NCBI GenBank assembly: GCA_016794785.1
Contig: JAEUHC010000011.1
Span: 1-64,000 of the forward strand
DNA: 64,000 nucleotides
Reading direction: 5' to 3'
Origin: Opitutaceae bacterium
Lineage (GTDB): Bacteria > Verrucomicrobiota > Verrucomicrobiia > Opitutales > Opitutaceae
The first letter of the stretch is position 1, and each line of letters begins with the position of its first letter. The notes under the pieces were generated by a model, which was not told where the DNA came from, did no database searches, and saw only the letters and a list, made by a program, of their open reading frames with translations. The translations under genes and the position numbers were made by a program. Shown here in pieces: positions 10,209 to 18,281 of this stretch.

Positions 10209-11548
10209 GGGGCGAGGGAGTTTTGACGCACCGTTTCCAGCAACTCGAAAAAGTGAGGAAACGTCTTCGCGCAGCACGCGGGATCTTTGATCGAGAGCCA
10301 GGGCCGGCCGTCGGCGTGGAGATCGTGGCAGCCGAGGATGCCGAAGCTCATCGCGAACCGGTGGTCGCCGTAGGTCTCGATCTCGACTCCCGACCTGAGC
10401 GCGCGGGGGGTGATGGTGAGGCCGTCACCATCTTCGTGTTCGTGGACGTCCTGGCCGAGCTTCCGCAGTTCGGCGACCATGCCCGCGACGCGGTCGGTCT
10501 CCTGTTTACGGGAGTGGGCGATGCCGGTGATGGTCGTCGGGCCGGCGAGCAGCGGCGCGAGTGCGGCGAGGGTGAGGAAGGTGTCGGAGAACTCGCTGAA
10601 GTCCTGCGTGACGCCGCGGAGTTTGGTGCGCGGCGGCACGGTGACATCGACATCGCCGCGCGCGGCAAAGACGACGGCTCCGAGGCGTTGAAGCACGGTG
10701 AGAAACTGCGAATCGCCCTGCAGGCCTTGCGCGGGTGGCAGTAGATTCGACACGTGAATTGTGCCGCCGACGGCGAGCGGCAGCGCGGTGAAGTAGCTCG
10801 AAGCCGTGGCATCGGGCTCGATGGCATAGCTCGGGGGTGGGGCGTAGCGGCCGGTCGGCACAGCGATAGCATCACCTTGGCGCGTGAGCTTCGCGGCGAA
10901 ACCGAACTGCGCCATCTGGTTGATCGTCATTGCGACGAACGGCCACCTTACGCCGCCGACGAGTGTGATCGTGATCGGCGAGGCGGCGAGGGGGGCGACC
11001 ATTAACAGCGCGGAAAGTAGCTGGCTGCTCTCGCTGGCGTCGATGTTCACGGCGCCGCCTCGCAGGCCGCGGGCATGAATCTCGAGCGGAAAAAATCCCT
11101 CCACGCCGGTGCAGCGGATGTCCGCGCCCAGCGTGCGCAACGCGTCGATGAGCGGTTTCATCGGCCGCTTTCGCATCTGCGGCACGCCATCGAGGTGGTA
11201 GACGCCGCCCGGCGCCGCGGCGCACAGCGCGGTGAGAAAGCGGGCCGCGGTGCCCGCGAGCCCCACAAAAAGCTCCGCGCTCCCGACGGTGAAGCCCTTG
11301 GCTTGAGCTGAGACGCGCAGCGTGTGGGCGGCCTCGTCGGCGGTGACCGCGAAGCCGAGTTTGCGCAGCGCCTCGGCCATCAGGTGGGTGTCCTCGCTGA
11401 AGAGCGCGCCGGTGAGTGTCACGGGTTGGTCGCACAGCGCGGCGAGCAGCAGGGCGCGGTTCGTGAGGCTCTTCGAACCGGGCAACGCGACCGCGCCGCG
11501 CGCGGGACGCGTGAACGGTTGAATCGGCAGGAGGTCGGGCAGTGGCAT
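10205..11548 (-). CDS. aroA: 3-phosphoshikimate 1-carboxyvinyltransferase (EPSP synthase)
   Basis: 447 residues from the ATG at 11548, the sixth step of the shikimate pathway. Motifs in order: LPGSKSLTNRALLLAAL (phosphate-binding Lys/Ser/Asn), GLAGTAARFLTAL (variant of GNAGTAxR), PQMRKRPMKPLIDAL, and late TYGDHRFAMSFG (DHRxAM). Upstream in-frame starts at 11632 and 11695 would add 28 or 49 residues with no family counterpart. None of the starts has a clear ribosome-binding site. First gene of aroA-cmk-plsC. A 248-base region separates it from the divergent MarR gene. Confidence 0.94.
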   Translation of the reverse strand: MPLPDLLPIQPFTRPARGAVALPGSKSLTNRALLLAALCDQPVTLTGALFSEDTHLMAEALRKLGFAVTADEAAHTLRVSAQAKGFTVGSAELFVGLAGTAARFLTALCAAAPGGVYHLDGVPQMRKRPMKPLIDALRTLGADIRCTGVEGFFPLEIHARGLRGGAVNIDASESSQLLSALLMVAPLAASPITITLVGGVRWPFVAMTINQMAQFGFAAKLTRQGDAIAVPTGRYAPPPSYAIEPDATASSYFTALPLAVGGTIHVSNLLPPAQGLQGDSQFLTVLQRLGAVVFAARGDVDVTVPPRTKLRGVTQDFSEFSDTFLTLAALAPLLAGPTTITGIAHSRKQETDRVAGMVAELRKLGQDVHEHEDGDGLTITPRALRSGVEIETYGDHRFAMSFGILGCHDLHADGRPWLSIKDPACCAKTFPHFFELLETVRQNSLAP

Positions 11549-11746
11549 GGACGGCGCAGCGTCGCGAACCGCGGCGCGCGCGCCAAGGAGTTTCTCGCCC
11601 GGTGTGAACGGCCGGGGGACCGGATGATTCATCGCCCTTGCACCACGCTGCCGCGGGCCCGCGCCCGCGAACACCGGGTCCGGCATTAGATGCAATGTCC
11701 GTCTGATAAGGCCGCCAACTGTGTCCCTAATGTAACAAAGCGGCGC

Positions 11747-11774
11747 TTGCTTTTATCGTTAGCCGCCTAACTAT
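11747..11774 (+). promoter_or_regulatory. Weak promoter and short inverted repeat ahead of marR
   Basis: Within the aroA-marR gap, TTGCTT (11747-11752) and the AT-rich AACTAT (11769-11774) are a poor -35/-10 pair at 16-base spacing. Between and overlapping them, GTTAG-CCGC-CTAAC (11758-11771) is a short inverted repeat. MarR proteins often bind such sites in their own promoters. Support is weak. Confidence 0.22.
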
Positions 11775-11796
11775 CCGCCCCCTTACTTTCTTCTCC

Positions 11797-12369
11797 GTGC
11801 CACACCTATTGATCAAAGACCTGCCCCGCTACGAGTGCCTCCTGGAGGCGGCGCGCGAGTTTCCGGACCTTGATCCTTCGGCCACGGAGGTGTTTCTTCA
11901 TCTGCTGCGGGCGGGCGACGAGGCGTTTCGGGTCGTCGAGGAGCACCTGGCGCAGCACGACATTTCGCAGGGCCGCTTCGGTGTGCTGATGGCGTTGTGG
12001 GGCAATTGCCAGAATGCCGACTGCGAGAATGAAAAGCCCCTCACGCCCGCGGAACTCGCGGACCGCACCGGTGTCACGCGCGCCACGATGACCGGGTTGG
12101 TCGACACGCTGGAGCGCTCCGGTTTTGTGACGCGCACGCCTCATCCGGATGATCGGCGCATGATGTCGGTCGGGCTCACCAAGCGCGGCGAGAAACTCCT
12201 CGCGCGCATCCTGCCGCCTCATTTCCGCCGGATGGCGTGGCTGATGGAGCCGCTCAGCGAACCCGAGCGCCGGACTTTTGTCCGCCTGCTGACCAAGGTG
12301 CTTGGGCGCGCCGCCGAGGCGCCCTCAGGTTCCGAATCTCCGGCGAGAGGGCCGGCTTCTTCCGCGTAG
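11797..12369 (+). CDS. MarR-family transcriptional regulator
   Basis: 190 residues from a GTG. Winged-helix MarR architecture: dimerisation helices at both ends, recognition helix in TPAELADRTGVTRATMTGLVD (about 87-107), and wing FVTRTPHPDDRRMMSVGLT, matching the conserved R-DRR pattern. The 20-residue C-terminal tail is low complexity (Ala/Ser/Pro). It sits 52 bases upstream of the adaptor gene of an RND efflux operon in the same orientation, so it is probably its local regulator, responding to an aromatic or amphipathic ligand. The ligand is not predictable. Confidence 0.9.
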   Translation: MPHLLIKDLPRYECLLEAAREFPDLDPSATEVFLHLLRAGDEAFRVVEEHLAQHDISQGRFGVLMALWGNCQNADCENEKPLTPAELADRTGVTRATMTGLVDTLERSGFVTRTPHPDDRRMMSVGLTKRGEKLLARILPPHFRRMAWLMEPLSEPERRTFVRLLTKVLGRAAEAPSGSESPARGPASSA

Positions 12370-12421
12370 GCTGTCCTTTTTCGTCCGCTTCGTTCGTTTC
12401 AACACTGATCCCCGCTGCACC

Positions 12422-13570
12422 ATGCCAAGAAAAATCCTAACCTTCATCATCGGCTTCGTCCTGTTCCTGCTCGCGATCGCGGGCCCGCTATTCCTCGTCA
12501 AGACGAGGCAGTTTGCCGCGATGGGCGCCGCGGGTGAGGCCATGGCGGCCAACATGCCGCCCACCGTCGTCACGGCTGCCCCGGCCAAGCCCGACAGCTG
12601 GAGCAACAGCCTCGGCGCCCCGGGTTCGCTGGATGCGGTGCAGGGTGTCACCGTCGCGGCTGAGATGCCGGGCAAGATCGTCAAGCTCGCGTTTGAGGCC
12701 GGCGCGGCCGTCAAGGCCGGCGATGTCCTGGTCCAGCTCGATATCTCAACCGAGGAAGCCCAGCTCCGCGCCGCCGAGGCCAATGCCGCCCTCGCCAAGG
12801 CGAACCTCGCCCGCGCCAAGGATCTTCGGCAGAGCAACACCAACTCGCTGTCCGAGCTCGATGCTTCCGAAGCCCAGGCCAAACAGGCCGAGGCCCAGGC
12901 TGAGGCGATCCGGGCGGTCATTGCGAAGAAGACGATCCGGGCGCCGTTTTCCGGGCGGCTCGGCCTGCGCATGGTGAATCTCGGCCAGATCCTGCGCGAG
13001 GGCGATCCCATTGCCACCCTGCAGACCCTCGATCCGATCTACGTCAACTTTTCCCTGCCGCAGCAGCGCCTGGCGCTGCTCGCGGTCGGCACCGCCGTGC
13101 AGGTGTCGAGCGATGCCGCTCCCGGCGACAAGTTTCCCGGGAAAATCAACGCGATCAGCCCGGAGATTGACGCGACCACCCGCAACATCCGCGTGCAGGC
13201 GACCATCGCCAATCGCGACGAGAAGCTCCGTCCGGGCATGTATGCGAGTGTCGAGGTGCTGCTCCCGACAGACACCAAAGTGCTCATGATCCCGGTGACC
13301 GCCGTGCTCTACGCGCCCTATGGCGACTCGGTCTTTGTGATCGACGAGAAGAAGGACGAGAAGAGCGGCAAGGTGCAACAGGTGCTGCGCCAGCAGTTCG
13401 TCCGGCTCGGCGCCGCCCGCGGTGATTTTGTGAACGTGACGGACGGCCTGAAAGCCGGCGAGAACGTGGTCAGCTCAGGCGTGTTCAAGCTGCGCCCGGG
13501 CATGGCGGTCGCCATCGACAACAAACTCGCGCCGGATGCGAAGCTCGCGCCCAAGCCCAAGAACTCCTGA
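12422..13570 (+). CDS. RND efflux periplasmic adaptor (HlyD/AcrA family)
   Basis: 382 residues from the ATG at 12422; an upstream start would add 40 basic residues before the membrane anchor. The N-terminal segment MPRKILTFIIGFVLFLLAIAG anchors it in the inner membrane. It is followed by a lipoyl-like half (TVAAEMPGKIVKLAF, GDVLVQLD), an Ala/Glu/Lys-rich coiled-coil hairpin (about 120-185), the second lipoyl half (IRAPFSGRLGLRMVNLGQ), a beta-barrel domain and the membrane-proximal domain. It couples the pump to the outer-membrane channel. The next gene encodes the RND pump. Confidence 0.92.
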   Translation: MPRKILTFIIGFVLFLLAIAGPLFLVKTRQFAAMGAAGEAMAANMPPTVVTAAPAKPDSWSNSLGAPGSLDAVQGVTVAAEMPGKIVKLAFEAGAAVKAGDVLVQLDISTEEAQLRAAEANAALAKANLARAKDLRQSNTNSLSELDASEAQAKQAEAQAEAIRAVIAKKTIRAPFSGRLGLRMVNLGQILREGDPIATLQTLDPIYVNFSLPQQRLALLAVGTAVQVSSDAAPGDKFPGKINAISPEIDATTRNIRVQATIANRDEKLRPGMYASVEVLLPTDTKVLMIPVTAVLYAPYGDSVFVIDEKKDEKSGKVQQVLRQQFVRLGAARGDFVNVTDGLKAGENVVSSGVFKLRPGMAVAIDNKLAPDAKLAPKPKNS

Positions 13571-13652
13571 GTGCCTGGCCTAAGCGCCGTGGTTCCGCCG
13601 CGCGTTTCCTGCCGTGCGGCCGGGAAGCCGCGCCTCAGCACCGAAACACACC

Positions 13653-16600
13653 ATGAAATCCACTTCCTTCACCGACCTTTTCATCAACAAGCCGGTCCTC
13701 GCGATCGTCGTGAACCTCGTGATCGTCATCGCGGGCGTGCAGGCTTGGCGCTCGCTCTCAGTGCGGCAATACCCGCGCAGTGAGAACGCCTCCGTCGTCA
13801 TCAACACTGTTTACGTCGGCGCCAACGCCGAGCTCGTGCGCGGGTTTGTCACCACGCCGCTCGAGCGGGCCATCGCCTCGGCCGAGGGCATCGAATACAT
13901 CGAGTCCAAGAGCATCCTGAGCTTCTCCACCATCAGCGCCCGCCTGAAGCTCAACTACGACACGACCAAGGCCCTGGCCGACATCACCTCCAAGGTGAAC
14001 CAGGTGCGCAACGAACTGCCCCCCGAATCCGAGATTCCCGCGATCAGCGTCGTGTCGGCTGATCAGTCGTTTGCCGCGGCCTACCTGGGCTTCAGCTCGG
14101 ACATCCTCTCGCAAGGCGAGATCACGGATTACATGGTGCGGGTCGTGCAGCCGCGGCTCGCGGCGCTGGCCGGCGTGCAGAACATCGAGCTGATCGGCAT
14201 GCGCACCTTCGCCATGCGCATCTGGCTCAAGCCGGAGATCATGGCTTCCCTGAATGTCACCCCCGCCCAGGTCCGCCAGGCCCTGGCCGCCAACAACTAC
14301 CTGGCCGCCATCGGCACCACCAAGGGCGCGCTGGTGCAGGAGAACCTGATCGCCAACACCGATCTCCACTCCGTGGCCGAGTTCAAGCGGCTCGCGATCC
14401 GCGAGCAGAACGGCGCCGTGATCCGGCTCGAGGATGTGGCCGACGTCGAGCTCGGGGCCGAGGAATACGACACCCAGGTGCGGCAGACCGGCCAGACCGC
14501 GGTCTTCATCGGCGTGCACACGCTGCCGAACGCGAACACCATCGATGTGGTCAAGCTGGTCCGCACCGAGCTGGAGGCGATTAAGAAGGACCTGCCCACC
14601 GGCCTGGAGGCGAGCATCGGCTACGATTCCTCGGAATACATCAGCAACGCCATCAACGAAGTCACCAAGACGCTGACCGAGACGCTCATCATCGTCGTCG
14701 CCGTCATCTTCCTTTTCCTCGGCTCGTGGCGCTCGGTGCTCGTGCCGATCATGGCCATCCCGGTGTCGCTCATCGGCGGCGTGTTTCTCATGCAGACGTT
14801 CGGCTTCACGCTGAACCTGCTGACGCTGCTGGCGATCGTGCTCTCGGTCGGCCTCGTCGTGGACGATGCCATCGTGATGGTGGAGAATGTGGAGCGCCAC
14901 CTGCGCGAAGGGCGCACGCCCGCCCAGGCCGCGATGCTTGGGGCGCGCGAGCTGGCGGGCCCCGTGATCGCGATGACCATCACGCTTGCGGCGGTTTACA
15001 CGCCCATCGGCCTCCAAGGCGGCCTGACCGGCGCTCTGTTCCGCGAGTTCGCGCTCACGCTCGCCGGCGCGGTGACGATCTCCGGCATCGTGGCGCTCAC
15101 GCTCTCGCCCATGATGGCGGGCCGCCTGTTGCGCAGCGCGGCGGAAGAGGAGCGCGGCTTTCCGGGCTGGGTGAACCACCAGTTCGATCGCCTGCGCATC
15201 GCCTACGGCCGCGGCCTCGATCGTCTTTTGAAGCGTCGCCCGCTTGTCTATGCCCTGTGGATCGTGGTCGGTCTGTGTACGATCCCGATGTATATGTTTT
15301 CGCCGGAGGAGCTGGCGCCGCCGGAGGACCAGAGCGTCATCTTCAGCGGCATCAGCGCGCCGGCCAATGCCACCGCCGATCACAAGAGTCATTTCGGCAA
15401 GGCGGTCGAGGATGCGTTCCTCTCCATGCCCGAGCGGGAAATCACCTTTCAGCTGCTCTTCGCGCCCTCGAGCGCGGCCGCCTTCGGTTTCGACGGCTTC
15501 GGCGGCATGGTGGTGAAGCCGTGGGAGCAGCGGAACCGCTCGGTGTTCGAGATCCTGCCCGAGGTGCAGGGCAAGATGGCGCAGATTCCGGGCCTGGAGG
15601 TTTACGCGCTCACGCCTCCGGCGCTCCCCGGCGGCAGCAATTTCAAGGTCGAGTTCGTGATCGCCTCCACGGCCGATGCGCCGCAGTTGCTGGACTTCGC
15701 CCAGCAAATCTCGATGCGGTGCATGACCGATACGGCGGCGCAGGGTCTGTTCTACTTCCCGCCGATGATCGATCTGAAGATCGACCAGCCGCAGTCGGAG
15801 ATTGTCATCGACCGCGAAAAGGTGGCGTCGATGGGGCTCAATCTTGCGCAGGTCGGCGCGGATCTGGCCTCGGCCCTCGGCGGCAACTACGTCAACCGCT
15901 TCAATATCTCCGGCCGCAGCTACAAAGTCATCCCGCAGATCGAGCGCGGCGAGCGGCTCAATCCCGAGCAATTGCGCGACATCTTCATCACCGGCCCCAA
16001 GGGCGAGCTCATTCCCGTGAGCACCATCGCCCACATCCAGTCGCAGACGGTGCCGCGCTCGCTCAACCGGTTCCAGCAGCTCAATGCCGTGAAACTGTCG
16101 GGCGCCACCGGCCAGCTCGCCGCCGCGCTCGAATACCTAGAGAAAATATCGAAGGAAATCCTGCCGCCGGGCTACACGATCGACTACACGGGCGAGTCGC
16201 GGCAGTTCAAGCAAGAGGGCGGTAAGTTTCTGCCCGCGCTGTTACTTTCCATCGTGCTCATCTTCCTGGCCCTCGCGGTGCAGTTCAATTCGTTCCGCGA
16301 TCCGGTCGTGATTCTCCTCGGCTCCGTGCCGCTGGCGATGTTTGGCGCGCTGCTCTTCACCTTCCTCCGCATCCCGGATCCGAACACGCCGTATTGGACG
16401 ACGAGCTGGACCACCACGCTGAACATCTACGCGCAGGTCGGCCTCGTCACCCTCGTCGGCCTGATCGCGAAGAACGGCATCCTGGTCGTCGAATTTGCGA
16501 ACAAGCTGCAGGAATCGGGCAAGTCCAAGCTCGAGGCGGTGCATGAGGCGGCGATGACCCGGCTCCGCCCGGTGCTCATGACCAGCGTGGCCACGATCGC

Positions 16601-16811
16601 GGGGCATTTCCCGCTGACGCTCGTCGACGGCCCCGGCGCCGCGGCGCGCAACTCGATCGGCTTGGTCCTTGTCGGCGGCATGGCAATCGGTTCGTTTTTC
16701 ACGCTGTTCGTGCTGCCGGCGGTCTATGTGCTGCTCGCCAAGGATCACTCCAAGGACCGCGTCAAGGAAACCGAACCCGCCTTCGCCACCGCGGCCGTGC
16801 CCGCCAAATAA
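13653..16811 (+). CDS. RND-type multidrug efflux pump (HAE1 family)
   Basis: 1052 residues from the ATG at 13653, the normal size for AcrB/MexF-type inner-membrane antiporters. TM1 is KPVLAIVVNLVIVIAGVQAW. The porter domain follows with the usual ENASVVINTVYVGANAE start. The proton-relay Asp pair in TM4 is visible in LSVGLVVDDAIVMVENVERH. The second half repeats the layout, with LVGLIAKNGILVVEFANKLQ carrying the TM10 Lys and RLRPVLMTSVATIAG in the TM11 region. Substrates are probably hydrophobic drugs or solvents. The pump is preceded by its adaptor and followed 5 bases later by a TolC-type gene, so the tripartite system is complete. Confidence 0.94.
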   Translation: MKSTSFTDLFINKPVLAIVVNLVIVIAGVQAWRSLSVRQYPRSENASVVINTVYVGANAELVRGFVTTPLERAIASAEGIEYIESKSILSFSTISARLKLNYDTTKALADITSKVNQVRNELPPESEIPAISVVSADQSFAAAYLGFSSDILSQGEITDYMVRVVQPRLAALAGVQNIELIGMRTFAMRIWLKPEIMASLNVTPAQVRQALAANNYLAAIGTTKGALVQENLIANTDLHSVAEFKRLAIREQNGAVIRLEDVADVELGAEEYDTQVRQTGQTAVFIGVHTLPNANTIDVVKLVRTELEAIKKDLPTGLEASIGYDSSEYISNAINEVTKTLTETLIIVVAVIFLFLGSWRSVLVPIMAIPVSLIGGVFLMQTFGFTLNLLTLLAIVLSVGLVVDDAIVMVENVERHLREGRTPAQAAMLGARELAGPVIAMTITLAAVYTPIGLQGGLTGALFREFALTLAGAVTISGIVALTLSPMMAGRLLRSAAEEERGFPGWVNHQFDRLRIAYGRGLDRLLKRRPLVYALWIVVGLCTIPMYMFSPEELAPPEDQSVIFSGISAPANATADHKSHFGKAVEDAFLSMPEREITFQLLFAPSSAAAFGFDGFGGMVVKPWEQRNRSVFEILPEVQGKMAQIPGLEVYALTPPALPGGSNFKVEFVIASTADAPQLLDFAQQISMRCMTDTAAQGLFYFPPMIDLKIDQPQSEIVIDREKVASMGLNLAQVGADLASALGGNYVNRFNISGRSYKVIPQIERGERLNPEQLRDIFITGPKGELIPVSTIAHIQSQTVPRSLNRFQQLNAVKLSGATGQLAAALEYLEKISKEILPPGYTIDYTGESRQFKQEGGKFLPALLLSIVLIFLALAVQFNSFRDPVVILLGSVPLAMFGALLFTFLRIPDPNTPYWTTSWTTTLNIYAQVGLVTLVGLIAKNGILVVEFANKLQESGKSKLEAVHEAAMTRLRPVLMTSVATIAGHFPLTLVDGPGAAARNSIGLVLVGGMAIGSFFTLFVLPAVYVLLAKDHSKDRVKETEPAFATAAVPAK

Positions 16812-16816
16812 TCGCC

Positions 16817-18157
16817 ATGAAATTCTCCCGCCATCATTTCACGCCCGTGCGCCCGCTGGCGGCGCTCATCCTCGCGGCTTCGGCCGCCGCGCAGCCGGCG
16901 CCCCAGCAGCCGGTGCCCGACTCGCTCGACCTGCCGACGGCCATCGGCTTCGCCATCGAGAACAACTTCTCCATCCGGCAGGCGCGCGAGCGCATCCGGC
17001 AGCAGGAGGGCGTTGTCGTCGAGGTCTCGGCCCGCTCCATCCCGAACGTCACGGCCGATGCCGCCTACCAGCGCAACGACCGCGACATCTCCAACGGGTT
17101 TCCCGCCAGCGATCGCGCCTGGCAAATCAACCTCACCGCCTCGCAGGTGATCTACGCCGGCGGCGGCGTGACCTCCGCGGTGAAAAGCTCGAAGCTCGCG
17201 CGCGACGCCGCGCTGCTCGACCTCCAGGCCGTGATCAACGACGCCCTGCTGCAGGTGCGCACCGGCTTCTACCGCGTGCTCCTCGCCCGCGAGCAGATCA
17301 AGGTGCAGGAATCCAACCTCAAGCTGCTCCAGGAGCAGCTCAAGACGGCCTCGGACCGTTTTGATGCGGGCACGGTCTCCAGCTTCGAGAAGCTCCGCGC
17401 CGAGGTCGCCGTGGCCAACGCGCAGGTGCCGCTCATCACCGCGCGCAACGACTGGCGCCTCGCCATCGAGTCCCTGCGGCAGGCGCTCGGTTTCACGACC
17501 AACACGCCGGGCATGGCCACCAAGGTGCCGGATTTCGTCGGCACGCTGGAGTTCACGCCGCAGCAGTTCGATTTGCTGGCCGCCTTCCAGGCTGCGCGCG
17601 CCCACCGCCCCGATTTGGAGCGCATCGCCAAGCTGGCCGATGCGCAGGCGGAGGGCGTGACGGTCGCACGCTCCGGCTACTATCCGAACGTCTCGGCGTT
17701 CGGGGGCTGGACGCTGCGCAAGGGGCCGGGCGATAGTTTCGGCGACTCCAACAACGGCTGGCTCATCGGCGTGCAGTCGCAGTGGGCCATCTTTGACGGC
17801 CGGGCGACGGCGGGGCGCGTCACGCAGGCCAAGTCCGCGTTGGAGCAGACCCGGCTCTCGCTGGCCGAGGCGCAGCTGGCGGTGGACGTCGAGGTGCGCC
17901 GCGCGTATTCCCAGTGGCAACAGGCGACGGAGCTGGCCGAGGTTTCGGTGAAAGTGGTCGATCAGGCGAGCGAAGCCGTGCGCCTCGCCACCGCGCGCTA
18001 CAATGCCGGCACGAGCACCCAGCTCGATCTGCTGGCGGCCCAGGTGGAGCTGACGACCGCCCGCACCAATCAAATCCAGGCCTTTTTCACCTACAACGTC
18101 GCCGTGGCGGCGTTGCGCAAGGCCATGGGCCAATCGGACGAGTTTGTGAAGAAGTAG
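16817..18157 (+). CDS. TolC-family outer-membrane efflux channel
   Basis: 446 residues. Signal peptide MKFSRHHFTPVRPLAALILAAS with cleavage near AAAQP. Two homologous helical halves typical of TolC/OprM: the first begins LDLPTAIGFAIENNFSIRQAR, and the second has repeated coiled-coil helices with DFVGTLEFTPQQFDLLAAF and LSLAEAQLAVDVEVRRAYSQW. It should form the trimeric exit duct for the RND pump encoded 5 bases upstream. No lipobox Cys is present after the signal peptide, so it is a TolC-like rather than a lipidated OprM-like channel. Confidence 0.92.
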   Translation: MKFSRHHFTPVRPLAALILAASAAAQPAPQQPVPDSLDLPTAIGFAIENNFSIRQARERIRQQEGVVVEVSARSIPNVTADAAYQRNDRDISNGFPASDRAWQINLTASQVIYAGGGVTSAVKSSKLARDAALLDLQAVINDALLQVRTGFYRVLLAREQIKVQESNLKLLQEQLKTASDRFDAGTVSSFEKLRAEVAVANAQVPLITARNDWRLAIESLRQALGFTTNTPGMATKVPDFVGTLEFTPQQFDLLAAFQAARAHRPDLERIAKLADAQAEGVTVARSGYYPNVSAFGGWTLRKGPGDSFGDSNNGWLIGVQSQWAIFDGRATAGRVTQAKSALEQTRLSLAEAQLAVDVEVRRAYSQWQQATELAEVSVKVVDQASEAVRLATARYNAGTSTQLDLLAAQVELTTARTNQIQAFFTYNVAVAALRKAMGQSDEFVKK

Positions 18158-18281
18158 GTTGCCCCGGCGGCGGGGGTTGCGCTCGCTCGCGGCGTCCACG
18201 GCCGCGGGCCGCGGCGTTCAAAACTTTTCCCGCGCCATGTCAGCAACCCTCCGCGCGCCCGGGTGTCATCCCACCCGGTCC

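Noticed and set aside
13758..16034. 758-residue minus-strand frame
   Set aside because: Lies opposite the RND pump, whose motifs are unambiguous.
18204..18219. GCCGCG/CGCGGC palindrome between tolC and the AsmA-like gene
   Set aside because: Six-base GC-only arms with a 3-base loop and no T-tract. Too short to call a terminator.
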